This document shows, one piece after another, positions 31,365 through 47,919 of a stretch of DNA of 64,000 nucleotides. Origin of the DNA: Macrobrachium rosenbergii (taxonomy: Eukaryota > Arthropoda > Malacostraca > Decapoda > Palaemonidae); NCBI RefSeq assembly GCF_040412425.1, contig NC_089743.1:81963471-82027470 (forward strand). The letters are read 5' to 3'. Made by a program: the position numbers and the translations under genes. Below the pieces are notes generated by a model. The model was not told where the DNA came from. It saw nothing but the letters and a program-made list of their open reading frames with translations, and made no database searches. The stretch's first letter is position 1; every line of letters starts with the position of its first letter.

Positions 31365-31641
31365 AGTTCTTCATTGGCGGGGTCGGTAGAGCTTTCGGCT
31401 AGCACACTGTTGGCCCAGCGTTCGACTCCCCGACCGGCCAGTGAAGAATTGGAGGAATTTATTTCTGGTGATAGAAATTCATTTCTCGTCATAATGTGGT
31501 TCGGGTTCCGCAGTAGCTGTAGGTCCCGCTGCTAGGAAAACAGTTGGTTCTTAGCCCGTAAAATAAATCTGATCCTTCGGGCCAGCCCTAGGAGAGCTGT
31601 TAACCAGCTCAGCGGTCTGGTTAAACTAAGATATACTTAAC
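31365..31641 (+). mobile_element. tRNA-derived SINE, full length
   Basis: A 277-bp element flanked by perfect 12-bp target duplications TTCAAACATCAT (31353-31364 and 31642-31653). Its head has a Pol III A box TGGCGGGGTCGG (31375-31386; 11 of 12 fit to TRGCNNAGYNGG) and a B box CGTTCGACTCC (31419-31429), spaced as in a tRNA gene. A tRNA-unrelated body follows and the tail is ACTAAGATATACTTAA, with no poly-A. Full-length relatives lie at 38613-38894 (opposite strand) and 57310-57590. The shared start is AGTTC-TTC-TTGG. I do not assign a named family. Confidence 0.85.
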
Positions 31642-32186
31642 TTCAAACATCATTCAAACGAGAGGAGATAAACCTTCGGGAGAAACAGTCACGGCAAACG
31701 GCGACGAATTAGCATGCAAATCACGTTAGATCCTTTAACCCTGTGCTGATCGAATGTCTCTGTCTGTCAGCTTGTCTCTCGTTGCAACATTTAATTAAAG
31801 ATCACTGGAGGTATAGACCATACACTTTCATAAAGGTCGGATATTTAAGAGAAAGTAAAGCCGCAAGTTTATGTAATTGTTTGTTCACTACGGCTTTCGA
31901 AAAAAACTAATATATGTAACAATATACGTTAAAAAATAAGCATTATCATGAAGTAAATTTTATGAATATTTATATTAGACATTATAAAAGGGATTAATAA
32001 TAATTGCTGTAGCCATCACAATTATCGTCGTAAAAAAAATGGCAACCACAAGTACGTACAAATAATTCAACCAGCGTCACTTACAAAACACTCAATAATT
32101 ATCAAAAGATATAACGCTAACAACAGAGAACAATAATTATTATTAGAAAAGAGCGGACAACGAAAGAAAACCAACCCTCACATCTC

Positions 32187-32187
<1 letters not shown>

Positions 32188-32224
<37 letters not shown>
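32188..32224. repeat. (GA)n microsatellite
   Basis: A pure GA tract of about 37 bp. Confidence 0.9.
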
Positions 32225-32227
<3 letters not shown>

Positions 32228-32533
32228 CTATAACGCCTGAAACAGACAAACGCACTGACGGAGAAAAACTTGGCAAACCACAACTACTCAAAATGTTCTC
32301 TTTGCAAATACACCCTCAGACATCTGAGACAAGTAGCCTGCATGCATGTAAAAGTACCACCAATTACAAGCAAAATATAATACCGGACATGTTTTCTTGG
32401 TCTGTGCGTTCCCTCTCGGGTCCCAGAACGGTTTCCAGCGGACAGAAACCATGAATATGCAGATTACAGCTCCAGCATGGAAAACTTTTTGTGTAAATAC
32501 GCTGCATGCAACAGTAATTATTATCATTTTGAA

Positions 32534-32537
<4 letters not shown>

Positions 32538-32594
<57 letters not shown>

Positions 32595-32609
32595 ACTTTC
32601 CAACCCTTA

Positions 32610-32691
<82 letters not shown>
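32538..32691. repeat. (CT)n and (TA)n microsatellites
   Basis: CT at 32538-32591 and TA at 32613-32691, separated by 21 bp. All open frames across 32288-32911 are built mainly from these repeats. Confidence 0.95.
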
Positions 32692-32698
<7 letters not shown>

Positions 32699-32699
32699 T

Positions 32700-32807
32700 G
32701 TGTATTTCGGTAGAAAGGAGTGTCTTATACACACACACACACATATATGTATAAATATAAATGTGTGTGTGTGTGTGTGTAAGACACTCCTCTCTACCGA
32801 AATACAC
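32700..32807. repeat. Foldback (inverted repeat) with (CA)n/(GT)n inside the arms
   Basis: The left arm 32700-32742 and right arm 32763-32807 are near-perfect reverse complements. The outer part contains TGTATTTCGGTAGA and GGAGTGTCTTA, and the inner part is (CA)n on the left and (GT)n on the right. The loop is about 20 bp of AT-rich sequence. The left side abuts a (TA)n array. Confidence 0.85.
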
Positions 32808-32948
32808 GAGAAAAAAATGAGAAAGTGTTGAAGCTTCACCAATTTGTAAATGAACAGAAAATGCAAGAAAATTCCAAAGCTAGGCAGCAGAAAGACAAAA
32901 CAGAAAGTCACTGAACCTTGGTGTTTGAGAATTTACACATGGGGTGTG

Positions 32949-32950
<2 letters not shown>

Positions 32951-32992
<42 letters not shown>
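32951..32992. repeat. (GA)n microsatellite
   Basis: A GA tract of about 42 bp. Confidence 0.9.
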
Positions 32993-32997
<5 letters not shown>

Positions 32998-33473
32998 CCA
33001 TCGAAACATTTCACAAGAAAAGAGAGTAAAATTACATTTGTGGTAAATCAGGTACTCAACCCCAACTGGGTGAAACTCAACACAATTCACTGCTTAGTTC
33101 AAAAGAAGCGTAATGATTTTTTTTTTTTAGGATAAGGGACCAGGTATTTACCTCAGTAGTACTGACGTCTGGTCTCTCGCTGTGCTAAGTGCACAAACCA
33201 AGGCATGGAGCAAATACAGTATACCCCTAAACACAATGGTTAAATCTGTTAACAGAATACGAAAATCAATACATTAAACATAATCGTCATAACGCAAAGG
33301 TAACAGAAAATCACAGAAAAAGATATAAATTACAATAATGGTGAATTTTACACTGATGAATGCTTGTGAAGGAATAGTTTTTATTTAAATTTACTTTCGT
33401 CAAAACATTCAAATGATAATATAAATTGTTTAATATATTAATTTACCTACAAAAACTCATTATATATATACAA

Positions 33474-33830
<357 letters not shown>

Positions 33831-34139
33831 GCTCTACGACAAACGAAATGTTTCAAAACCACTCTTTATTACTCACCCGGAGTGTAAATATTATCACACA
33901 ACATTTCTATTTTTTGTTTCTACTGAGTTAGAGATGTAATTGTTCTGCTGAACCAGACGAAATATTATCCTCTATGTTTCCCTGTTCTATTCTTGCATAT
34001 TTGCAAAGGTATGCATTTGTGATATGAGCCCCTCGAGTAAAAAGTTTTTTTCATCCAAAGGATTATCTTGTTGAGCATGGGAACTTGTAAAAATGAGTTT
34101 ATCTCGCAGGAATTATACACACGCAATAAAAAAAAGGTA

Positions 34140-34800
34140 CTTGTGTGCACACTTCTATACTGATATTCTTTTTTAACCATTAGGCCTTCCCTAACAGGGA
34201 ATGGCTCCAGACTAACATTACCAGAACGGTTACTCTTGCTCCAACATCCTCACTTTAACTGCTGAATCGTGGATGAAAGGTCTGTTCACAAAACATCCTC
34301 AACATCAGCCGTTTCATACACTTATACAAAGGGCTCATACGCAGCATGTCAAATCCACCATCAGACATTGTATAATTAACCTCTGCCTTCATTTTTCTCA
34401 CGTGTCTCGCATATTATGCCTTTCCTATCGCATACCTCTTCGAAAATTTCATCCAACACTTTCTACGTCTTCCACACCTTACGAATTATAGGCTCTTTTC
34501 AGTAACTTATCGTCGTCCAATCTTTCCACAAGACCTGACTATCTCAGACCAACCTCGTTCAGTATTTAAACAAAAAACTAGCTTTTTGCCACGTCTATGT
34601 TTCTTCTGAGGTTTCAATTCATCTTATGCTGCTCACTATACGACCAATTCACTTCAGCTACTTCATTCTTTTTCTTTCATTCACATTCAACAACAACTTT
34701 ACTTCGATAAAGGAGAGTGGGCTTAACAACCACTTCACTCACTCCCAATCTAGCTGCCACAGACACGCCAAGTCTCTTCCAGTCCTTTACAAATGATCAG
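34140..34800 (-). pseudogene. LINE 3'-end fragment
   Basis: On the minus strand the order is a KPTLLYRSK-like block (compare PTLLYGSETW) near 34700-34725, KDW-TTISY (frame-shifted from DDDKLLKRAYNS) at about 34500-34530 and LDEIFEEVCDRKGII at about 34415-34465, which corresponds to the helical tail after the GRP block. Stops and frameshifts are frequent. The following 3' region to about 34230 is shared with 25600-25760, which supports a common family. Confidence 0.5.
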
Positions 34801-34875
34801 CTACCTTCCTCGTTTCACATATTTTGACAGTATCCTCCTCTCTCATCTCACTATCATCTCTTTGATTCACACCCA

Positions 34876-35945
34876 CACACTTTTACGCTTAAACCACTTC
34901 CATTCTAACACCAATCACTTTTAAACAACAACCACTTCAATTCTCCCAGCAACCACTTTCATTCTCCAACCATTCACCTTTACACAAAAACCACGTCCAT
35001 TCTTCCGCCATTAATTTTTTTTATGCATAAACCACTTCCATTCTTCTACCATTCATTTTTAAACATGAACCACTGCCATTCTCCCTGCAACCACTTTCAT
35101 TCTCCCCGATTCACTTTTAGGCATAACCATTTACTTTTATTCATAAACCACTTCCATTCTTCCACTATTCACTTTTCACATAAAACCTTTTCCATCCTTC
35201 CATCATTCACGTTTATACATAAACCACTTCCATTCTTCCACCATTCTCTTTTACGCACAAACCACCTCCATTCTTCCACCACTTACTTTTATGCACAAAC
35301 TCTTGACATTCTTCCACCATTCACTTTTATGTACAAACCATTTCCGTTCCTCCACCATTCACTTTTACTCATAAATCACCCCCATTCTTCCACCATTCAC
35401 TTTTCTACATAAACCACTCCATTCTTCCACCATTCACTTTTATGTACACACCATTTCCATTCTTCCACCATTCACTTTTACGCATAAACCAACCACATTC
35501 TTCCACCATTCACTTCTACACACAAACCACCTCCATTCTTCCACCATTCACTTTTACGCACAGACCACTTCCATTCTTCCACCATTCACTTTTACACATA
35601 CCCCACCTCCATTCTTCAACCATTCACTTTTACGCACAAACCACTTCCATTCTTTCACTATTCAATTTTATGCATAAACCACTCCTTTCTACCACCATTC
35701 ACTTTACGCACAAACCATTTCCATTCTTCTACCATTCACTTTTACGCATAAACCATGTCCCTCCTTCCATTGTTCACTTTTATGCACAAACCACCTCCCG
35801 ACCATTCTTCCACCGTTCACTTGACGCATAAACCACTTCCACCATACACTTTCACGCATAAACCACTCACATTTTTCTATCATTTACTTTTATGCGTAAT
35901 CGACTTTCATTCTTCCGCCAATAAACTTTTACACGTAAACCAATT
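34876..35945. repeat. 38-bp minisatellite, about 28 diverged copies
   Basis: The repeat unit contains CCATTCTTCCACCATTCACT followed by TTTACGCACAAACCACTT, with period 38. Because 38 is not a multiple of 3, each unit is read in a different phase; all three phases happen to be open, which gives two 129-codon plus-strand frames (35023-35412, 35442-35831) with a 38-residue super-period. I consider those frames non-coding by-products. The plus strand is strongly pyrimidine-rich. Confidence 0.95.
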
Positions 35946-36252
35946 TCACAAGAACCTCTCAATTCTTATTTACTCCATACTCCAGGAACTCAATATCTAC
36001 CAACAATGCCGTTGCCACTTTAAGGTTGATTCACATTATAACATCAGGTCTACGACACATCACGTCACGTCAAAGTAAGTGAGAAATTCTTACATGGACT
36101 TGTTCACACCATCACATCACGTCACCATCAAGCACACGGCATCCACCGTCACATCACGACACGTTTTCTCGGGAAGAATATTTTGACGTGACGTGACGGT
36201 GTTTATACAAGGTTCTTACAGGGGCTTAGTGCGATTGTGAATTTTTTTTATT
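35946..36252. mobile_element. Possible MITE rich in CACGTCACGTC motifs
   Basis: Perfect 14-bp inverted arms CACGTCACGTCAAA (36061-36074) and its complement (36182-36195), with further related copies of ACATCACGTCAC between them (36113-36125, 36148-36160). It lies between two unrelated minisatellites. Short inverted ends with internal sub-repeats fit a small non-autonomous DNA element, but I see no clear target duplication. Confidence 0.4.
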
Positions 36253-37036
36253 CTGAATGTTTAATGAGTAAGTGTTAAGTGAATGTTTAATGAGTGTTTA
36301 GGGTTTGGCGAATGTTTATGTGTTCAATGAATGTTTTAGTGAGTGTTTAGGTTTAGTGAATGTTCAGTGAGTGTTGGGCTTAGTGGATGTTTAGTGTGTA
36401 AGCATTCAGTGAATGTTTAGTGATATTTAGGGTTTTAGTGAATGTTTAGTGTGTAAAGTGTTCATTGAATGTTTAGTGGTGTTTAGGGTTTTGGCGAATG
36501 TTTATGTGTTCAATGAATGTTTTAGTGAGTGTTAAGGTTTAGTGAATGTTCAGTGAGTGTTTAGGGCTTAGTGAATGTTTAGTGTGTAAGCATTCAGTGA
36601 ATGTTTAGTGAGTGTTTAGGGTTTAGTGAATATTTAGTGTGTAAAGTGTTTATTGAATGTTTAGTGGTGTTTAGGGTTTAGTGAACTTTTAGTGTGTAAG
36701 TATTCAGTGAATGTTTAGTGAGTGTTTAGGGTTTAGTGAATTTTTAGTGTGCAAGTATTCAGTGAATGTTTAGTGAGTGTTTAGGGTTTAGTGAATTTTT
36801 AGTGTGTAAGTATTCAGTGAATGTTTGGTGAGTGTTTAGGGTTTAGTGAATTTTTAGTGTGTAAGTATTCAGTGAATGTTTGGTGAGTGTTTAGGGTTTA
36901 GTGGAATGTTTAGTGTGTGTATTCAGTGAGTATTTAGAGTTTAGAGAATGTTTAGTGTGTAAATGTTTAGTGAGTGTTTAATGGGAGTTTAGTGAATGTT
37001 CAGTGACTTGCTTAGTGTTTAATGAGTGTTAAAGGT
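36253..37036. repeat. 55-bp G/T-rich minisatellite with shorter sub-repeats
   Basis: Units of about 55 bp (for example starting at 36721 and 36776) are themselves built from variants of GTGAATGTTTA and GTGAGTGTTTA plus GGGTTTA. The plus strand is almost free of C. TTTAGGGTTTAG recurs in many units and looks telomere-like, though the array is not a simple telomere repeat. Confidence 0.95.
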
Positions 37037-37100
37037 TTATATATACATACATATATATGTATGTATATACAATTTGTGTAAGTAGACACACAAACACATA

Positions 37101-37102
<2 letters not shown>

Positions 37103-37179
<77 letters not shown>
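37103..37179. repeat. (TA)n microsatellite
   Basis: A pure TA tract of about 77 bp that begins shortly after the 55-bp array. Confidence 0.95.
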
Positions 37180-37182
<3 letters not shown>

Positions 37183-37239
37183 GTGCATGTGCGTGTTTGT
37201 GCACGTGGATTTGGGAGGACCTTTTATGTGAGATCTAGC

Positions 37240-37400
37240 CACTCATCTTTCCCGTGCTTTACCTTCCCCAAATATCCACTCACCTCCAGCCTCCCGCCTC
37301 ATAGGTCTCATCCATGTAAGCCTGGGCCTTCCAACTCTCTCTCTTGCCTACAGGAGCCCAGCTGACCACAGGGATAAACTCAAGCTATATCAATCTTACC
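37240..37400 (-). pseudogene. Possible LINE C-terminal fragment
   Basis: The minus strand reads ERVGRPRLTWM (near 37310-37350), followed by MRREAGGEW (near 37270-37300), which matches the GRP-K-x-W motif in the C-terminal tails of LINE A and B type elements. Too short to be certain. Confidence 0.4.
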
Positions 37401-37540
37401 ATCATCATCATCTCATCCCTCACATGGACCCTCCTAATCGATTAATTTCCACTTTTTTGGCCATCTGACGCTAATAATCACCTTAACATACACACACACA
37501 TATATCTACCTATATCTCTCTATATATACACATACATGCG

Positions 37541-37696
<156 letters not shown>

Positions 37697-37966
37697 GCTT
37701 ATATGTCACTAAATAGCGCGTGACAATATATTCAGCCCAAGGCCACTGTAAAAATAAAAGGAGTACCAAGCGCTTTCGTGTTATTTCAACACATTTTCTA
37801 GGTACAAGGCTAAAAACACCGAGGATATCTAACGCAGTAAACATAAAAGCTGAAAAATGGAAACACAAACATCCAAGATCCGGTTAAAACTAGTACAGCA
37901 GGTATAGAACAGCTCAACAGGTGATTAATTAAAAAGAAACTACCTTACAAATCCCTTTAACAACAA

Positions 37967-38612
37967 ATGCTTTCTCATTTTAATAAAAAGGTCAAAAGTA
38001 TTTTGAAAAATAATCAAGATCTGATTATACAATTGGTAACCATACCTCCAACTTTACCTTATTTGTATGGACTTGCTAAAACACATAAAACTGGCAATCC
38101 CATTAGACCAATTATCAGCTCTGTTGGGTCATGTGCTTACAAGTTGTCAAAATGGCTGGTTAAGATTCTTTCACCTTTAGTAGGAAGCATGTCGAACTCT
38201 AATATTAAACATAATAATGTAGATCTGGTAGAAAAACGAAATAGCACAACTATTAATCTTAAATTTAAAATTACTAGCCTTGATGCTGCATCTCTATTTA
38301 TACAGGTACCTATAAATGATTTGCTTGAATATTTATCTGAATGTTTAGATAATTATGATTTACCCTTGCCCACCCATAACATTTTAGAACTGGTTATACT
38401 TTGCATTTGTGATTCGGTTTTTACTTTTGATGAAAAATTCTATACAAAAAATTGGGTATTGCAATGGGAAATCCTCTTTCGCCTGTTTTAAGTAATTTAT
38501 TAAAGGAAATTTACCTAATATTTTACCATATGGTGTTCTGTGGTTTAGATAAGTAGATGATATTTTCTATACATGGCCTCTAACCGAAAATGTGAATGCG
38601 TTTCTTTTCAAA
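37967..38612 (+). pseudogene. PLE reverse transcriptase, N-terminal part (broken)
   Basis: Frame 37967-38491 gives LYGLAKTHKTGNPIRPIISS (residues about 33-52; PLE consensus LYGLPKxHKxxxPLRPIVSS), then YKLSKWLVKILSPLVG and SLDAASLFIQVP (consensus SFDVVSLFTNVP, with the catalytic Asp retained). After FYTK a frameshift in an A-run (about 38450-38459) moves the reading to GIAMGNPLSPVLSNLL. The catalytic RYVDDIF appears as R-stop-VDDIF because the Tyr codon is TAA at 38550-38552. Reading then continues to the SINE at 38613. The first ATG lies at the junction with the inverted copy, so it is probably not a native start. Confidence 0.85.
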
Positions 38613-38894
38613 TTAAGTTAAGTATACCTTAGTTTAACCAGACCACTGAGCTGATTAACAGGTCTCCTAGGGCTGGCCCGATGGATTAGATTTATTTTAC
38701 TTGGCTAAGAACCAATTGGTTACCTAGCAACAGGACCTACAGCTTATTGTGGAATCCGAACCACATTATAACGAGAAATGAATTTCTATCACCCGAAATA
38801 AGTTTCTCTAATTCTTCACTGGCCGGTCGGAGAATCGAACGCAGGCCCAGCAGAGTGCTAGCCGAGAACGATACCAACCCGTCCAATGAGGAAC
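38613..38894 (-). mobile_element. tRNA-derived SINE inserted in the PLE
   Basis: Full-length copy of the 31.4 kb SINE on the minus strand, with the tail TTAAGTTAAGTATACC at 38614-38629 and the tRNA-like head near 38830-38890. It is flanked by 16-bp target duplications TGCGTTTCTTTTCAAA (38597-38612) and TGCATTTCTTTTCAAA (38895-38910), one mismatch. The insertion is therefore younger than the PLE. Confidence 0.9.
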
Positions 38895-39220
38895 TGCATT
38901 TCTTTTCAAACTGAACAATTTGGTACCTTCTATTAATTTTACTTATGAAGAAGAATATGATGGTTGTCTCTCATTTTTTAGATGTAAATGTTCACCGTAC
39001 TTTAAATGGTTTTAAATACTCAGTTTATAGTAAACCTACAAATGTAAATTCATACATCCATTATTATTCTAATCATAGCAATCAAGTAAAGAGAAGATAC
39101 TTTTTTCTTCCATGTTTTTAAGAGCTTTATTGTATCTCCAGCCCTGAATTTCTTCAAGAAGAGTTTGAAAATATTTTTTTAACATATCAGAAAAATTAAG
39201 ATACCCAAATATTTTGTTGA
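38895..39220 (+). pseudogene. PLE reverse transcriptase, C-terminal part (broken)
   Basis: After the SINE the frame resumes as LNNLVPSINFTYEEEYDG. A frameshift at about 38970 then gives FLDVNVHRTLNGFKYSVY and KPTNVNSYIHYYSNH, the FLD and thumb-region motifs of PLE RTs (compare LPFLDVxV...FxxSVYRKPT...YxxxxSxH). Further stops follow before the endonuclease. Confidence 0.8.
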
Positions 39221-39808
39221 ATGTTCTTTGCAAGATGCACAAAAACTTTTTATTCAGTAGCTACCACAGTGGCTTTTAACAATCAAAATGTACTTATTTT
39301 ACCATATAGTGATCTCCTATGTAGGGTCCCAAGTTTTTGCAAGAATTTTAATATTAATGTTGATTTTAAATTTTCAAATACCTTGAAAAACATATTAATA
39401 AGGAATTCTCCCAGAGTTTCCCAGGGCTGCATTTACAGGGTTCCTTGCATGAATTGCAAGTGTTTTTATATAGGACAATCTGGGAAGGGTCTGGAGACAA
39501 GATTTAAACAGCACAGATATAGTGTGAGAACGGGACAAATGTCGAATGCTTTATTTTTACACATTAATAATTTTGATCGTATGATTCACTGGGAGGGGGC
39601 GAAAGTTGTTTTATATTGTAACAATATAACTCATAGAAATGTTATTGAATCTGCCTTTATTAAATATCACGGTGGCTTACTGAATGTAAGTCAGGGTATG
39701 TACAAACTGGACGCACTTGTTGTTAAAGAGATTTGTAAGTTTGTTTCTTTTCAATCACCTGTTGCTGTTCTATACCTGCTGTCTGTACTAGTTTTAACCG
39801 GATCTTGA
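39221..39808 (+). pseudogene. PLE GIY-YIG endonuclease domain
   Basis: A 195-codon open frame that is probably the C-terminus of the original single ORF. Residues 70-72 are CIY in place of GIY, with CxxC at 76-79, YIG at 83-85, the catalytic-type Arg at 94 in RFKQH, and Glu at 143 in IESAFI. This follows the GIY-YIG layout of PLE endonucleases, including the Cys pair just after the first motif. The endonuclease nicks DNA for target-primed insertion. The frame is intact over its length, unlike the RT. The first Met is internal to the original protein. Confidence 0.85.
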
Positions 39809-39945
39809 TATTTGTGTTTCCATGTTTTCAGCTTTTATGTTTACTTCGTTAGATATCCTCGGTGTTTTTGGCATTGTACTCGCAAATGTGTTGAAAGTAA
39901 CACAAAGAGCGCTTGTACTCCTTTTATTTTTCCTGTGGTCTTGGC

Positions 39946-43084
<3,139 letters not shown>

Positions 43085-43097
43085 CAATATATATATA

Positions 43098-43181
<84 letters not shown>
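43085..43181. repeat. (TA)n microsatellite
   Basis: A TA tract of about 97 bp with one TTC interruption near 43098. Confidence 0.95.
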
Positions 43182-43184
<3 letters not shown>

Positions 43185-43918
43185 AGCACACTTGACGCGA
43201 TAATTGCTTAGGGTTATTTTTTGTATATTTTGATTTTTGTACAGTTGCTTCAAGTTTGTATGTCCGTTACTCTTTCTGTTTTACTTCTTACATACACACA
43301 CACCCACACCCATTACACATACACACACACATATATGTATGTGTGTGTGTTTGTGTGTACCACAAAGACAGAAACTGCTTCAATTATGTAATATGTGAAA
43401 GCCAAAAGGGCCTATGAACTCGCACCGGGACATCGCCGACATTCCATAACTTAATGGCGTGAAATCATCTTCAAATGTAATATCCATTCTGGCGATCACA
43501 TTATTGCAAGAAGTTTATTAAGTCTACAGGGACGACGGGGGAAAAGGAAAACGATTTTTGTATGATACTTACCCGAAGGGAATGATGAAACCAAAGATTG
43601 AATGTCTCGAGCAAATCGCTATGATGTTGAAAAAATTATTAAAATATCACTTTAAAATATTGAAATTACACTAAGCACTTTAAAATAATAATGCTGCAGT
43701 AATTTCACTGTTATCATCGACACACAGAGTTATTTTTTCTATTTCTTTAGATTTTACGTGACGCAGGCACAAATAAACATACAGTACAAGTACACGTATT
43801 CTTTCCAGTAACGGATACCTTTATGAATATGATCTGTTTTTCATTGTCCTTGAAGGATAAAACGAGAGGTACATTAAATCTAATGAGGATGAAAAGTACT
43901 GTAGCATAATGAAACAAA

Positions 43919-43921
<3 letters not shown>
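43182..43921. other. Unassigned sequence
   Basis: Contains a short inverted CACACACA/TGTGTGTG pair at about 43322-43356. No gene recognised. Confidence 0.35.
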
Positions 43922-43986
<65 letters not shown>

Positions 43987-44023
43987 TTAGAAGTTCACAT
44001 TAGTTTTGTTTCTGTAACACTAG

Positions 44024-44085
<62 letters not shown>

Positions 44086-44142
44086 GTCAGTTTCATACAC
44101 TGGGAATTCATATTACTATGGTTAATAATGGAAAGCTGGTAT

Positions 44143-44173
<31 letters not shown>

Positions 44174-44215
44174 CACATATTGAGAATTCACTGTGTTGTG
44201 GTTAATGGAAAACTG

Positions 44216-44279
<64 letters not shown>

Positions 44280-44324
44280 AGTTTCACATATCGGGAATTC
44301 ATTGTGTTGTGGTTAATGGAAAGC

Positions 44325-44391
<67 letters not shown>
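43922..44391. repeat. Tandem (CT)n blocks with homologous spacers
   Basis: Five (CT)n blocks are separated by spacers at 43981-44029, 44086-44142, 44168-44220 and 44277-44330. The last three spacers are clear relatives, sharing TTTCACATA, GGGAATTCA or GAGAATTCA, GTTAATGG and AAGCTG; the first is more diverged. The locus is a minisatellite of about 80-110 bp whose unit includes the dinucleotide tract. Confidence 0.9.

Positions 44392-46236
<1,845 letters not shown>

Positions 46237-46284
<48 letters not shown>
46237..46284. repeat. (TA)n microsatellite
   Basis: A TA tract of 48 bp at the left edge of the candidate Helitron. Confidence 0.95.
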
Positions 46285-46287
<3 letters not shown>

Positions 46288-47391
46288 AGGGTGAATGTTT
46301 GTATTTTTGTTTGTCCACTATAGAAATCCGAATCGCTTGACAGGCCCAGACAAAATTTTGCATGGCCTCATGTTACCTAGAAAGGTTTATAACTCAAAGT
46401 CAAACCCCTACCCCGTGACAGATATACAAACACAGACAAAGCAAATGAAGTTTTCGTTTTTATGTCACCTTTTCCTTCAGTTTTCTGGGTCTATTCTCAT
46501 ATTTTACCTGACGCTTCACCTTTTCTTCTGGCGCTGCCAGAAGTATGATTAACCTACAACAATAAATCCAGATTCCTTATAACATAATTTTTTGATCAGA
46601 ATTTACGTGAGTTTTGATCATAATTTATGAGAATTATTAATGTAATTGTTTATTACCTTGATAAAATCAACATTGAAAACCTACTGGCCATACAACTAGA
46701 GGAAACCGACGAATTCCAGCTCCCTCCCGCTGCTGTGTGAAAGGAATAGTTGCCAGTATATCACTACCAGTGTAAACGTAACCGTTATTATTTTGAAATA
46801 TAAATCGTATTGTTCTATACATGTATTATTACAAAGTCTTAAATTTAATCAAAAACATTTCACAATAGATTTGGCATAACAAAATGCTTTAAAAGTGTAA
46901 ACTATTCGCGATTTTTCTTCATAAAAAGTTGCCAGTTTGAGTTGTTTGATGGAAAGGTCGTCGAGAACAGTTACACCTGCTGACATGTCTTTCATCAGTT
47001 GTGGTTGTTTTTTCATTATCGCTGTGAAATCACACTGTTAGATTCTGATCTGACTGAAAAAGTTACCGCTTTGCATGTCCGTACAGCATCTATAATCTGG
47101 TAAATTCGTAACTTTGGCGATGAAGTCATAATGTATCGAACAAAATCATTCCCTTTGTGGAGGAATGTAAGGCAATCAGTTATTTACTGTTTTGAATAAA
47201 TACACGTTGATAAAAGATATAGATGAATATATATCATTTTAATAATTAAGAATAAACAATCAATTTACTGTATATGATTACATCAGTAACAGGTACGAAT
47301 TAACGGGTTGTTGTAGTTGCCAGGTGTCACTATGTGATGGTGAATACACGGCCTAAGGATGCTGAATTCTGTAATAGTGAAAGGGTGTGTT

Positions 47392-47394
<3 letters not shown>

Positions 47395-47450
<56 letters not shown>
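47395..47450. repeat. (GA)n microsatellite
   Basis: A GA tract of about 56 bp. Confidence 0.95.
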
Positions 47451-47454
<4 letters not shown>

Positions 47455-47618
47455 GGGTATTAGGGCTTACCGTTGTTTGTTATAAATCTAACTATGATTA
47501 ATTAAACAATTAAACGGTGACGAGGTGCTTATGAAGGCATCATCTCCACAACTTAAGAGTGAGAGAGATATCTTTTTCAGTTTAGTTTCAGACGTAGGAA
47601 AGACAGAGAAACAACGGG

Positions 47619-47622
<4 letters not shown>

Positions 47623-47695
<73 letters not shown>
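47623..47695. repeat. (GA)n microsatellite
   Basis: A GA tract of about 73 bp. Confidence 0.95.
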
Positions 47696-47697
<2 letters not shown>

Positions 47698-47849
47698 AAG
47701 CAGACGAGATATTCGAAGCCCTGAATGAGTTATAAGATATTTTTTCCTGCAACTTCAGACAGTGATGGTTACCTTTTGTTGATTTTAAAGGACTTTTGGT
47801 GGATCAGGTGAATTAAGTGTTGATGCTGTTTGTTTCTGAATACTTTACA

Positions 47850-47914
<65 letters not shown>

Positions 47915-47919
47915 ATATA
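47850..47919. repeat. (TA)n microsatellite
   Basis: A TA tract of about 70 bp with one phase break near 47902. Confidence 0.95.

Noticed and set aside
31365..31440. Authentic tRNA gene
   Set aside because: A and B boxes are present, but no cloverleaf with an acceptor stem can be drawn, and the segment is the head of a SINE with a target duplication.
35023..35831. Two 129-codon repetitive frames as a repeat protein gene
   Set aside because: The unit is 38 bp, so each unit changes phase. The sequence drifts without codon-level constraint and fits a minisatellite better.
36253..37036. Interstitial telomere
   Set aside because: TTTAGGG-like text occurs, but the true period is 55 bp with shorter sub-repeats of GTGAATGTTTA type, not a simple telomere unit.
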